A stretch of DNA of 64,000 nt from Spirillospora albida (GCF_000718255.1 NZ_JOFJ01000002.1:341955-405954), one strand, 5' to 3'; shown: positions 53,797-60,915, counted from the stretch's first letter. Notes: generated by a model not told the origin, from the letters alone. Numbers and translations are program-made.

Positions 53797-54158
53797 CAGG
53801 CGTCGTCCTTGAAGTCGAACTTGGGCTTGCGCTTGGGCGGGTTGAGGATGTCGGCGAACTCGGTGCGGAACTGGTTGTGGAACTTCACCGCTTCCACTGC
53901 GGCGCCCTTGGCGTGCTCGGACGCGCGCCGCAGCCGGTTGCGGACCCGGCGGGCGCGCATCTTGACGTCCACACCGAACAGGGCCGGGTGCCCCTTCTGC
54001 GAGGCGATCAGGGCGCCGTAGACCTCATCGGCGGCCATCTCGAACTCCATGGACAGGTCCCGGCAGATCGACCGGGACGCCTGGCTGTAGGCGGTGATCG
54101 ACTTGGCCCCGGTGAACTCGATGTTCGAAAGCTCCGGGATGCGCCGCTTTACGCTCAC
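53796..54158 (-). CDS. AICE protein, function unknown (transfer operon)
   Basis: This 120-residue soluble, basic, mostly helical protein includes ICRDLSMEFEMAADEVYGALIASQKGHPALFGVDVKMRARRVRNRLRRASEHAKGAA. No membrane segment. The GTG overlaps the preceding stop (GTGA), and its own stop overlaps traB. Conserved operon position suggests a transfer accessory factor. Confidence 0.65.
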   Translation of the reverse strand: MSVKRRIPELSNIEFTGAKSITAYSQASRSICRDLSMEFEMAADEVYGALIASQKGHPALFGVDVKMRARRVRNRLRRASEHAKGAAVEAVKFHNQFRTEFADILNPPKRKPKFDFKDDA

Positions 54159-54451
54159 GGGCGGTTCTCCTTCACGGGCTCGGCGTGCGGTTCGGTGTCG
54201 GGGTCGGTGGTGTCCTCGATGACCTCGGCGTCGATAGCGCCGACTCGTCCGGCGCGGTACTCGTCGGCTATCAGGTGGCGCAGGCGGGTCGCCGAGGCCG
54301 GGGGCGTGCCGATGGCGGCCGAGGTGAGCGCGGCCAGGGCACCGGCCAGCAACCTGGCCACGGCCCACAGGCCGCGCAGGACGGCGAACAGGGCGGCCAG
54401 CGCAGCGCCGGTAAGGGCTCGGTCCGTGCGGGGCGGGTAGTCCAGCGTCAT
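54155..54451 (-). CDS. Small membrane protein of the transfer operon
   Basis: This 98-residue protein has one or two hydrophobic segments (ALTGAALAALFAVLRGLWAVARLLAGALAALTSAAIG), then an acidic tail. The ATG at 54451 overlaps the previous gene's stop; further codons upstream are open. It resembles Spd-type spread proteins in size and placement. Confidence 0.6.
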   Translation of the reverse strand: MTLDYPPRTDRALTGAALAALFAVLRGLWAVARLLAGALAALTSAAIGTPPASATRLRHLIADEYRAGRVGAIDAEVIEDTTDPDTEPHAEPVKENRP

Positions 54452-54720
54452 CGCCGCGGCCTCCACTCCAGCAGGGGCCGGAGATGCGGGAGCCGCTTGA
54501 CGGTCACCAGCACCCCTAGGGCGAACGTGAACACCAGCACCCCGGCGGCGGTCGCGGTGCCGGTTGGCAGGTGCGCCAGGTGCAGGGCGAACAGGTACAC
54601 CGCGCCACCGGTCGAACAGGCCAGCATGAACCGGTCAGCGAACGCCAGCCGGTAGCCCGGACGCGTCCGGCGGGTACGCCGGACCGTGCGCGGGTTGGGC
54701 GTGGGGGTACGGGCAGTCAT
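54448..54720 (-). CDS. Small membrane protein, Spd-like
   Basis: This 90-residue protein has a very basic N-terminus (VRRTRRTRPGYRL) and two helices (FMLACSTGGAVYLFALHLAHL and GTATAAGVLVFTFALGVLVTV). ATG 54720 overlaps the preceding stop (ATGA). Confidence 0.6.
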   Translation of the reverse strand: MTARTPTPNPRTVRRTRRTRPGYRLAFADRFMLACSTGGAVYLFALHLAHLPTGTATAAGVLVFTFALGVLVTVKRLPHLRPLLEWRPRR

Positions 54721-55325
54721 GACAGGACCTCCTTGCCTGCCGTTGCGGTCACCGGGGTACGGGGGGCGGAGTCGAGGGACGCCAGGTACTCGCGGACCTG
54801 GGATGCCTTGGTCTGACCGCACCGAAGCGTGGCCTTGATCCGGCGAATCGAGGGCACCTGTCCGGCCGCGATCTCATCGGCGAACACCGCCACGGCGCGC
54901 ACCTCGGCCGGGTCGCCAGCCGAACGGGTACGCCGAGCCGGGCGCACCTCGGCGGACGCGGGTACACGCGCGCCGGAGGTGTCGGGTACGGCCGAGGACG
55001 ACGCCCCGGGTACGGCCGTGGGTGCGCCCTCGGCGAGTGCGGGCACGGGTACGGGGACGGGCGCCGACTCGGGTACGAGGTGCGGCGTGGCGGCGTCTTC
55101 ACCGACGCGGTATGCCGCCTCGGCCACGGCGCCGGACTCCTGCTCGGCCTCGGCCGACTGGCGGCCGCGCCGGATCATGCCCATGAGCAACTCGACAACC
55201 AGAATGAGCGTGATGGCCGGCCACGCGCCGACGACGGCACCGACCGGGCCATGGGCCAGCCCGTGCAGCACGTTCACCGCGACTGTTGCCGCGATGCCCA
55301 GCGCCAGCGCCACGCGCGCCAGCAT
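54717..55325 (-). CDS. DUF2637 protein, second half (split gene)
   Basis: This 202-residue ORF starts with the third and fourth helices of a DUF2637 protein (RVALALGIAATVAVNVLHGLAHGPVGAVVGAWPAITLILVVELLMGMIRRG), then a long Pro/Ala/Val linker and a C-terminal winged-helix-like stretch (IRRIKATLRCGQTKASQVREYLASL). It overlaps the upstream ORF by 52 bases in another frame. The two ORFs together make one normal DUF2637 protein, so a frameshift near 55320-55335 is likely. Confidence 0.65.
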   Translation of the reverse strand: MLARVALALGIAATVAVNVLHGLAHGPVGAVVGAWPAITLILVVELLMGMIRRGRQSAEAEQESGAVAEAAYRVGEDAATPHLVPESAPVPVPVPALAEGAPTAVPGASSSAVPDTSGARVPASAEVRPARRTRSAGDPAEVRAVAVFADEIAAGQVPSIRRIKATLRCGQTKASQVREYLASLDSAPRTPVTATAGKEVLS

Positions 55326-55576
55326 CGGGCCCGGTCACCGCGCCGGGCGGCGTCCAGCAGGACCATGGATGCGGTGAACACGAGCCCGTCCACCGTCAAC
55401 GGCGTCAGGTAGGCGGTCACCCCGGACTCGCCGTTGTCGCGGACGACCTCCAGCGCGTGCCGGAACGAGACCACTGCGGCGATACCGCCGATGCCCACCA
55501 CCGTGGCGGCGGTGCTGGCACGGATCACCCGGTCACCCGTCCGAGGCTGCGCACTGCGCGCCTGTGCGGAGCTCAC
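55274..55576 (-). CDS. DUF2637 protein, first half (split gene)
   Basis: This 100-residue ORF contains the first DUF2637 helices (GIGGIAAVVSFRHALEVVRDNGESGVTAYLTPLTVDGLVFTASMVLLDAARRG). After GDRAR it runs into a Trp/Arg-rich tail typical of a wrong frame. A lost or gained base in a GGGCCCGATG run would join it to the next ORF. DUF2637 proteins are regular parts of AICE transfer modules. GTG start overlaps the upstream stop. Confidence 0.65.
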   Translation of the reverse strand: MSSAQARSAQPRTGDRVIRASTAATVVGIGGIAAVVSFRHALEVVRDNGESGVTAYLTPLTVDGLVFTASMVLLDAARRGDRARCWRAWRWRWASRQQSR

Positions 55577-56148
55577 CGGGCCACCCCCGCCGAGTCGAGG
55601 GCGGACATGATCGGGGCCATGCGGGCGGTCACCAGGTCGGCCAGCCGCCGCACCGATGCCTTGGCATCGGCCACGGTGAGCGCCTCGGGCGCGTCCTGGG
55701 GGACGTACAGCTCACCGGCACCGATCTCGAACAGCAGCAGGGAACTGGTCAGCATCGCCGGACGGCGGGCCAGGGCGTCATCGGCCGGGGTGTGGTAGCC
55801 GCGGTTCCAGCGGTCGCCACGGTCCCAGTCGGCGAACCCCCGCACGTCGGCGAGCGCGGCCGGGCGGGGGACGGCGACCTGGACACGGGCGATAAGCGCG
55901 GCGCTGTCCTCGCTGCCGGTGAAGGTCACCCACTGGACGCGCTCGGCCGTCCAGTCCAGGTAGGGCGGCGCCATGATCGGGGATGTGGCCACCTGCCACG
56001 CGGCGGCGGCGAACTCGCCCGGGTCGGTCGTCACCGCGCCGTCCCCGTCGCCGAACAGCCTCGGGTACTGCCGCAGGTAGACGCCATACCGGGACACGCC
56101 GTCCGAGGCGCGGTCACGGTCGTAGACGTCGTTGAAGACGAACGTCAT
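55573..56148 (-). CDS. AICE protein, function unknown
   Basis: This 191-residue soluble acidic protein with no recognised domain begins MTFVFNDVYDRDRASDGVSRYGVYLRQYPRLFG. A single ATG with no strong ribosome-binding site starts it, five bases after a 34-residue ORF. It leads the transfer operon and overlaps the DUF2637 gene. Confidence 0.6.
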   Translation of the reverse strand: MTFVFNDVYDRDRASDGVSRYGVYLRQYPRLFGDGDGAVTTDPGEFAAAAWQVATSPIMAPPYLDWTAERVQWVTFTGSEDSAALIARVQVAVPRPAALADVRGFADWDRGDRWNRGYHTPADDALARRPAMLTSSLLLFEIGAGELYVPQDAPEALTVADAKASVRRLADLVTARMAPIMSALDSAGVAR

Positions 56149-56153
56149 GCCGG

Positions 56154-56258
56154 TCACTTCTTCTTGCCGGACTGCGCGGCGTCGTAGGCGTCCCGGACGC
56201 TCTTGGGCTCGCCATTCGGCCACGTCGAGGACTTGTCCTTGGTCGGCTTGTCGGACAT
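56154..56258 (-). CDS. 34-residue hydrophilic AICE peptide
   Basis: This tiny lysine-rich ORF (begins MSDKPTKDKSSTWP, ends SGKKK) has an AAGGAAGGAG ribosome-binding site eight bases before the ATG. It is followed closely by the 191-residue gene. A strong hairpin lies 24 bases upstream. No similarity is recognised. Confidence 0.5.
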   Translation of the reverse strand: MSDKPTKDKSSTWPNGEPKSVRDAYDAAQSGKKK

Positions 56259-56280
56259 CGTTGAAGCTCCTTCCTTGGAA

Positions 56281-56328
56281 GGAACCCAGGGGCGTTCGCT
56301 CTTGGCCGTTCGGGCGCTCCTGGGTCCC
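56281..56328 (-). promoter_or_regulatory. Diverged hairpin upstream of the 34-residue ORF
   Basis: About 13 base pairs (56281-56294 with 56315-56327, one bulge) close a 20-base loop. The minus-strand loop contains AACGGCCAAGAGCG, which partly resembles the AAGCCACCAAGCACG loop of the three conserved hairpins. It may be a fourth, diverged copy, or a simple attenuator. Confidence 0.45.
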
Positions 56329-56344
56329 CACTGATCGGACGGGG

Positions 56345-56644
56345 TCAGGCGACCTCGTCGAGGTCGAGGGCGAACAGCGCGGCCAGTTCCGCGGCGGTGA
56401 AGCCCGCCCACACGCCGTGCTCCGGACGGATTCGCGCCGCCAGCTCGAAGCAGGCACCGCGCAGCGGGCAGGACTCGCAGACCTCGGCGGCCACGACCTC
56501 ACGCGCCGCACGCTCGTCCGGCGGCTCCTGGCCGTCCGGGCCGGTGTGCAAGTCGGGGTCGAAACGGCACTGTGCGCCCTCGATCGGCTCGCCGCGCAGG
56601 TCCATGGCGGACAGCGCCGAAACGGCGGTCAGGGGTCGGGACAC
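56345..56644 (-). CDS. WhiB-like iron-sulfur protein of the AICE
   Basis: This 99-residue protein has the WhiB cysteine pattern: Cys in AQCRFDPDLH, then CESCPLRGAC, and a GVWAGFT turn similar to the G[VI]WGG motif. The GTG start at 56644 has AAGGAG seven bases upstream. Wbl proteins bind a 4Fe-4S cluster and modulate sigma-A-dependent transcription. It may control element genes. A conserved hairpin motif ends 20 bases upstream. Confidence 0.82.
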   Translation of the reverse strand: MSRPLTAVSALSAMDLRGEPIEGAQCRFDPDLHTGPDGQEPPDERAAREVVAAEVCESCPLRGACFELAARIRPEHGVWAGFTAAELAALFALDLDEVA

Positions 56645-56663
56645 GAGGCAGCTCCTTGAATCG

Positions 56664-56721
56664 GTGATCGGTTGGAAGCGCGGTCCCGGCGGCGTGCTTG
56701 GTGGCGTGTGCACCGGGACCG
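56664..56721 (-). promoter_or_regulatory. Conserved hairpin motif, copy 3 (upstream of the whiB-like gene)
   Basis: GTGATCGGTTGGA (56664-56676), a stem of 10 pairs out of 11 (56681-56691 with 56711-56721), and the loop box GCTTGGTGGCGTGTGC (56696-56711). Compared with copy 2, four stem positions differ and all four partners changed to keep pairing. Confidence 0.8.
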
Positions 56722-56747
56722 GCTTCGGGTGACGGACGGGCACTTGA

Positions 56748-56894
56748 TCAGCCCAGGGCGTTGGCGAAGCGGGACACGGCGTCGAAGAAGCCGGTCACGA
56801 AGCCCGCGGCCTTCTCGGGGTTCTGGAAGACGAAGACCGCCAGAACCAGCGCGGTGACCCACTGGCCGACCTTGCTCGACTTGTCGGGGAACAT
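56748..56894 (-). CDS. 48-residue membrane peptide of the AICE
   Basis: This short ORF has a single hydrophobic helix (VGQWVTALVLAVFVFQ) followed by an amphipathic stretch NPEKAAGFVTGFFDAVSRFANALG. GAGGAGG lies six bases before ATG 56894. It is the first gene behind the KorSA-type promoter, so it is probably expressed with the transfer genes. Confidence 0.6.
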   Translation of the reverse strand: MFPDKSSKVGQWVTALVLAVFVFQNPEKAAGFVTGFFDAVSRFANALG

Positions 56895-56915
56895 CCGACG
56901 CCTCCTCAGCGTTGT

Positions 56916-56935
56916 AACGCCAAACGTTTGGCGTT
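56916..56935. promoter_or_regulatory. KorSA-type operator 1
   Basis: AACGCCAAACGTTTGGCGTT is a perfect 20-base palindrome just downstream of the leftward promoter and 21 bases before the 48-residue ORF. It shares its arms with a second site 62 bases away, facing the GntR gene. Confidence 0.85.
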
Positions 56936-56947
56936 TGCTCAACTCTG

Positions 56948-56975
56948 ATTGTGGCCATCCGTGGCCGGATGTCAA
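56948..56975 (-). promoter_or_regulatory. Leftward promoter of the AICE gene string
   Basis: On the minus strand a consensus -35 TTGACA (56975-56970), a 16-base spacer and -10 CACAAT (56953-56948). It is flanked by the two palindromic operators. Confidence 0.65.
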
Positions 56976-56977
56976 GT

Positions 56978-56997
56978 AACGCCAGTCGTTTGGCGTA
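56978..56997. promoter_or_regulatory. KorSA-type operator 2
   Basis: AACGCCAGTCGTTTGGCGTA matches operator 1 at 17 of 20 positions and keeps the AACGCCA/TTGGCGT arms. It abuts the leftward -35 and lies 52 bases before the GntR ATG, where it could block the rightward promoter. Confidence 0.8.
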
Positions 56998-57049
56998 TGC
57001 AGTAGGGTCTAGTTAGGTAGCCCTAAGCGGGCTGGGAAGGAGCAGGTCA

Positions 57050-57817
57050 ATGCAGCAGTCGGAGCGTCACGGGTTCCGCGACATCGCCGCGAAAATTCGT
57101 CAGGAGATCATGGACGGCCGGTACCCCACCGGGACCGTCCTGCCAGCCGAGCCGGAGCTTGCCGACCGCTACGGGGCGTCCCGTAGCTTGGTGAACAGGG
57201 CAATGCAGGTACTCGCGGCCGAGGGCATCGTCCGACCTCGGCAGGGACGGGGCACCATGGTCACCTGGCTACCGCCGATGCTCCACTCACCGGCGCGGTA
57301 CGACCGGGCCACCCGCGAGAACAACGGCGCCCGCGGCGCGTTCGACGCCGAGGTTCGCGCCCGTGGACTGGAGCCGCAGCACGAGATCACCACCGAACGC
57401 GCCGAACCGCCGGCGGACGTCGCCGAGGCGCTCGGCCTGCCGACCGGTGAAGTGAACTGCCTCGTCCGGCGTCGGCGACTACTCGCCAGCGGCATTCCCG
57501 TCCGGCTCAACGCCAGTTGGTTCCCGCTCGACATCGCCGAGGGGACCGTCCTGGAGGAAGACGGCCCGGTGATCGTCGGCGGCGTCAAGAGCGCGCTTGC
57601 CGAACTCGGCTACGCGCAGACCAGGGCGCGCGAACAGATCATCCCGAGTCGTCTGCCCACCGAGGCCGAGGCGCACGCGCTGGAGATCAGCCCGGAGCGC
57701 ACGGTGGTCGAGATCACGCATGTCGGCATGACGGCCGAGGGCCGCGCCGTCGAGGTCACGGTCTCGGTCGCCCCCGCCCACTACGTGACGGCTCAGTACG
57801 AGTTCCCGCTTGCCTGA
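57050..57817 (+). CDS. GntR/UTRA-family transcriptional regulator, KorSA-like
   Basis: This 255-residue protein has a GntR winged helix at residues 8-75 (FRDIAAKIRQEIMDGRYPTGTVLPAEPELADRYGASRSLVNRAMQVLAAEGIVRPRQGRGTMV) and a UTRA ligand domain (about 95-250). In pSAM2, KorSA of this family represses the transfer promoter. Two palindromes in the divergent promoter support the same role. GGAAGGAG precedes the ATG. The decarboxylase gene starts 21 bases after its stop, so the two form an operon. Confidence 0.9.
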   Translation: MQQSERHGFRDIAAKIRQEIMDGRYPTGTVLPAEPELADRYGASRSLVNRAMQVLAAEGIVRPRQGRGTMVTWLPPMLHSPARYDRATRENNGARGAFDAEVRARGLEPQHEITTERAEPPADVAEALGLPTGEVNCLVRRRRLLASGIPVRLNASWFPLDIAEGTVLEEDGPVIVGGVKSALAELGYAQTRAREQIIPSRLPTEAEAHALEISPERTVVEITHVGMTAEGRAVEVTVSVAPAHYVTAQYEFPLA

Positions 57818-57838
57818 CAACCGGAGAGACCACACCTG

Positions 57839-58999
57839 ATGATCACGCGCCTAGTCGAAGACCACGCCCAAGCCCTTGCGGGCAAGGGCGAGCTACCCGC
57901 GTTCGTCTACGACCTCGCCGCGCTACGTGAGCACGCGGCCGAGGTCAAGGCCGCGCTCTCGGCGCCCGGTGCGCCGGAGATCTTCTACGCCGCAAAGGCC
58001 AACCCGGACACGCCGATCCTGCAAGCGCTCGCCCCCTACGTCGATGGCATCGAGGTCGCGTCCGGCGGCGAGCTGGCGCACGTGCGCGAGGCGCTGCCGG
58101 ACGCGCGGTTGGCGTTCGGCGGCCCCGGCAAGACCGACGACGAGCTACGGCTTGCCCTAGACCTCGGCGTCGAGCGCATCCACGTCGAAAGCCCGTATGA
58201 GCTGTCCCGGCTGGCCGAGATCGCTCGGACGTCCGGCCGTGAGGTCGATGTCCTGCTACGCCTCAACCTCGCCGGCGACCGCAGCGGCGTCGCGCTCGCC
58301 ATGAGCGGCCCGTTCGGCATGGACCCGGACCTGATCGAGTCGTGCACCAGCATCCTGGACGACTCTCCGCAGGTGCGCCTCCGCGGCATTCACGCGCACC
58401 TGGCGTCCGGCCTGGATGCCTCCGCCATGGTCGCCCAGTCCGCCGAGATCCTCGCGTGGGGCCGCGCGTGGCTCGACAGGATCGGCCACACCGGCCCGCG
58501 TGAGTTCAACCTCGGCGGCGGCATGGCCGTCGACTACTCCACACCCGAGACCCGATTCGACTGGAAGCAGTACGGCGCCGACGTCGCCGCGCTCGCCGAG
58601 CCAGGCGAAACGCTGCGCATCGAACCGGGCCGCTCAATCAGCGTCTACGCCGGGTGGTACCTCACCGAGGTACTGGACGTGAAGAAGGCACACGGCCAGT
58701 GGTACGCCGTCCTACGCGGCGGCACCATGCACATCCGCACACCCGTCACCAAGCAACACAACCACCCGTACGACGTCCTCACCCGCAACGGCGACGGCCC
58801 CGCAGTCGTTGGCGAGCCCGTAACCCTCGTCGGCCAACTCTGCACCCCAAAGGACGTCTTCGCACGCGAGGTCCCCACAGACCGCATCGCCGTAGGCGAC
58901 CTAGTCGCCTTCTCCATGTCCGGCGCCTACGCCTGGAACATCTCCCACCACGACTTCCTCATGCACCCAAAACCGACCTTTCGATACCTCGGCAATTAA
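57839..58999 (+). CDS. PLP-dependent decarboxylase, type III fold (DAP/ornithine decarboxylase family)
   Basis: This 386-residue enzyme has an alanine racemase-like barrel. YAAKANPD carries the PLP lysine near residue 52; HAHLASG and GGGMAVDY line the phosphate site; EPGRS binds phosphate; QLCTPKDVF and GAYAWNISHHDFL belong to the C-terminal domain with the partner active site. The LCTPKD motif is like siderophore-type citryl-diaminopropionate decarboxylases (SbnH), but I cannot fix the substrate. It is co-transcribed with the GntR gene, suggesting the regulator may sense its substrate or product. Confidence 0.85.
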   Translation: MITRLVEDHAQALAGKGELPAFVYDLAALREHAAEVKAALSAPGAPEIFYAAKANPDTPILQALAPYVDGIEVASGGELAHVREALPDARLAFGGPGKTDDELRLALDLGVERIHVESPYELSRLAEIARTSGREVDVLLRLNLAGDRSGVALAMSGPFGMDPDLIESCTSILDDSPQVRLRGIHAHLASGLDASAMVAQSAEILAWGRAWLDRIGHTGPREFNLGGGMAVDYSTPETRFDWKQYGADVAALAEPGETLRIEPGRSISVYAGWYLTEVLDVKKAHGQWYAVLRGGTMHIRTPVTKQHNHPYDVLTRNGDGPAVVGEPVTLVGQLCTPKDVFAREVPTDRIAVGDLVAFSMSGAYAWNISHHDFLMHPKPTFRYLGN

Positions 59000-59014
59000 C
59001 TCTCGCATAAGGCT

Positions 59015-59042
59015 GGCCCTCGGCCACTCGTGGCCGAGGGCC
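59015..59042 (+). terminator. Intrinsic terminator after the decarboxylase gene
   Basis: Twelve-base perfect arms (GGCCCTCGGCCA and complement) with a four-base CTCG loop, followed by CTTTCT. It ends the GntR-decarboxylase transcript. Confidence 0.88.
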
Positions 59043-59132
59043 CTTTCTATCTCGGATACTTGACATAATCGCCCACATCATTTGTGTTCGGGGCTCACGA
59101 GTCCGTCATGCGATGCGTAGTTCGTGTGGCTG

Positions 59133-60071
59133 TCAGTCATTCCCATATTCAGGCTCCTGGAAGTAGTCTTCGGGGTTGCCCTCGGTTTCGAATGAGGTTG
59201 GTAGCCCTGCGTGGTTGATTAGTTCCCATGAGTCGAGTACGAGTTGGCACGTGGGACAACTGAAGTAATCAGATCCTATTGTGAGCTCTACCGTCACGTC
59301 AGTAATATCCTCATTGATCCCTCCGGAAGAAGAGTAGAAACCACTTTCGTGAAAGATCTGAGTATTCTCGACGTCCTCGCCTTCCAGGACGCCCTCTGAT
59401 CCGCACGCGGGGCAAAGTGCCGTAGTGTTATGGCTAAGCCATGCGGTCAGATCTCGCCCCACTTTCCATTCGGCTGCGACCTTTGTCCGAAGCGTTCCCT
59501 CACGTCTTTGTTGTAGACGCTGCTTGGCTCGTTCTATCAGAGCTTCAGTTCGCAGTTCAACGTTCTTGGCGTTCTGCTCTAGGTGGCCTAGGACTATTCG
59601 TTCCCTGTCTGCGCCTACCAGTGCGGCAATATCTTGGTCAAGTGCCGTTACCAGGATAGTCGCCTGCGCCCAATATCTCGGCCACCAAACTTTCGGTGGA
59701 ATAGCCATAAAGCCTGTTCCGCTGCTATGTAGGTATTCGTTCCTCCCATTGATGATCCTGTTGGCCTCGGCTTGGTCGAATGGCTTGAATGCCTTATGGC
59801 AGCGAGCGAACAATGTTTTAGCTCTTACTGAAGTGAATCGAGCCTCACCCGAGACCAGTCCACTTGCAATAAGTAGATTTGTGCCGTCCTCGGTAGGCTC
59901 GGCAACCAACAGCGGTGAGACACGCGCGAGAGCAGCCTTGGCAAGCAGTTCGAGGGCAAGGGCGGCCCACAAGGCTTGCTCGTCGAACGATCTAAAGTCA
60001 TCATCCATTGCGCGATTGAGGAACAATTTTGCCTTTATCCACAATGCTTCGTGATCGTAGGGTGAATTCAC
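59133..60071 (-). CDS. HEPN-like protein with C-terminal zinc ribbon
   Basis: This 312-residue protein lies in a stretch of clearly lower GC. The helical N-terminal domain includes ALELLAKAALARV and ends its motif in R110-NEYL-H115, matching the R-x4-6-H signature of HEPN ribonucleases. Residues about 165-200 form a charged helix. The C-terminal part has CPAC (220-223) and CPTC (272-275), a probable zinc ribbon. The GTG start overlaps the stop of the dioxygenase gene (GTGA). It is AICE cargo next to attR, a usual place for defence or toxin genes. Function is inferred; it could also be a structural HEPN without RNase activity. Confidence 0.7.
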   Translation of the reverse strand: MNSPYDHEALWIKAKLFLNRAMDDDFRSFDEQALWAALALELLAKAALARVSPLLVAEPTEDGTNLLIASGLVSGEARFTSVRAKTLFARCHKAFKPFDQAEANRIINGRNEYLHSSGTGFMAIPPKVWWPRYWAQATILVTALDQDIAALVGADRERIVLGHLEQNAKNVELRTEALIERAKQRLQQRREGTLRTKVAAEWKVGRDLTAWLSHNTTALCPACGSEGVLEGEDVENTQIFHESGFYSSSGGINEDITDVTVELTIGSDYFSCPTCQLVLDSWELINHAGLPTSFETEGNPEDYFQEPEYGND

Positions 60072-60763
60072 GACTGCTCGCCTTCGATGTAAAAGCTAAT
60101 TCGCTGGAGTTCGCGATCAGGGTCGTTGATTGCTGAGGCGCGACCATGGAGAGTGCGTCTATTGTTAATCACCAACAGCATGTTTGGTTGACTCCACGCA
60201 TGTTCGGTGATGCCTTCAGATATTTTTTGAAAGAAGGTAGCTATTCGCCGGGCGCGAGCATCGCATGGCGTCATGCAAGCAGGATCGTAGCGAAGCCTTC
60301 CGCGAGCCTCGGCCGTGCAGAAGAATGAGTCCTTGCCGCTGTGAACAAGAAAGATGCCATCTTGTGCAATGGAAGGGATTCTTGAGTTCAAACGTTTGGC
60401 GCTGTAGCTTGGTCGCCAAAGACGTGTGTGAGTGGAATTCTCATCTGTATTGGAGAGCACTACTACGTCCGGCGGGCGAAGTAGGTGAGCGCCATCGGTG
60501 TGCAGCGGTTGTTCCTCCAGGCCGTATTGGGCACTCATCGACTTTGGTCGTGCGGCTGCTTGACCCAGTGATCGCAACGTGACAACAGTCGGGTCACCCC
60601 TGCGTATTGGCACCTCAATCCAGCCTAGGGACTGTGCCTCGCTCTGAACTTGATCGATCGTCCCCGACCCCACAGCCCACCCTTGCCGCTGGGCTCTTTT
60701 GGCCAAGCCTTCTAGCTCCGTCGCCATGGAGTAGTTGTACTTCATCTGCCTAGCCAGGCGCAC
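60068..60763 (-). CDS. TauD/TfdA-like Fe(II)/2-oxoglutarate dioxygenase
   Basis: This protein of 231 residues (GTG 60763; ATG 60745 and ATG 60727 are alternatives) is shorter than the usual 270-330 of the family. The iron facial triad is visible: H88-x-D90 in PLHTDGAH and H206 in NRRTLHGRA, and R217 or R221 for 2-oxoglutarate in DRELQRISFYIE. The region is lower in GC than the rest of the window, as is its partner HEPN gene. The substrate is unknown. Coupling to the HEPN gene suggests a joint system. Confidence 0.75.
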   Translation of the reverse strand: MRLARQMKYNYSMATELEGLAKRAQRQGWAVGSGTIDQVQSEAQSLGWIEVPIRRGDPTVVTLRSLGQAAARPKSMSAQYGLEEQPLHTDGAHLLRPPDVVVLSNTDENSTHTRLWRPSYSAKRLNSRIPSIAQDGIFLVHSGKDSFFCTAEARGRLRYDPACMTPCDARARRIATFFQKISEGITEHAWSQPNMLLVINNRRTLHGRASAINDPDRELQRISFYIEGEQS

Positions 60764-60915
60764 CCGGGATTCCCCGGTGGGTCAGGGGAGGCTATTGGCG
60801 GTGTAGTACATCGCCAGGATCGCGGAACATGGACGGGACGGCGAGGTCCCTGGGAAGACGGGAAGGATGCTTCGCCGCAGGTCAGCCTAGTTACAGGGGT
60901 GACGACATGGTCTCT

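Noticed and set aside
47657..56721. Coding origin of the three-copy motif (AQATKPAAG-like translation)
   Set aside because: The similar peptides arise in different frames relative to neighbouring genes, and substitutions follow stem pairing, not codon positions.
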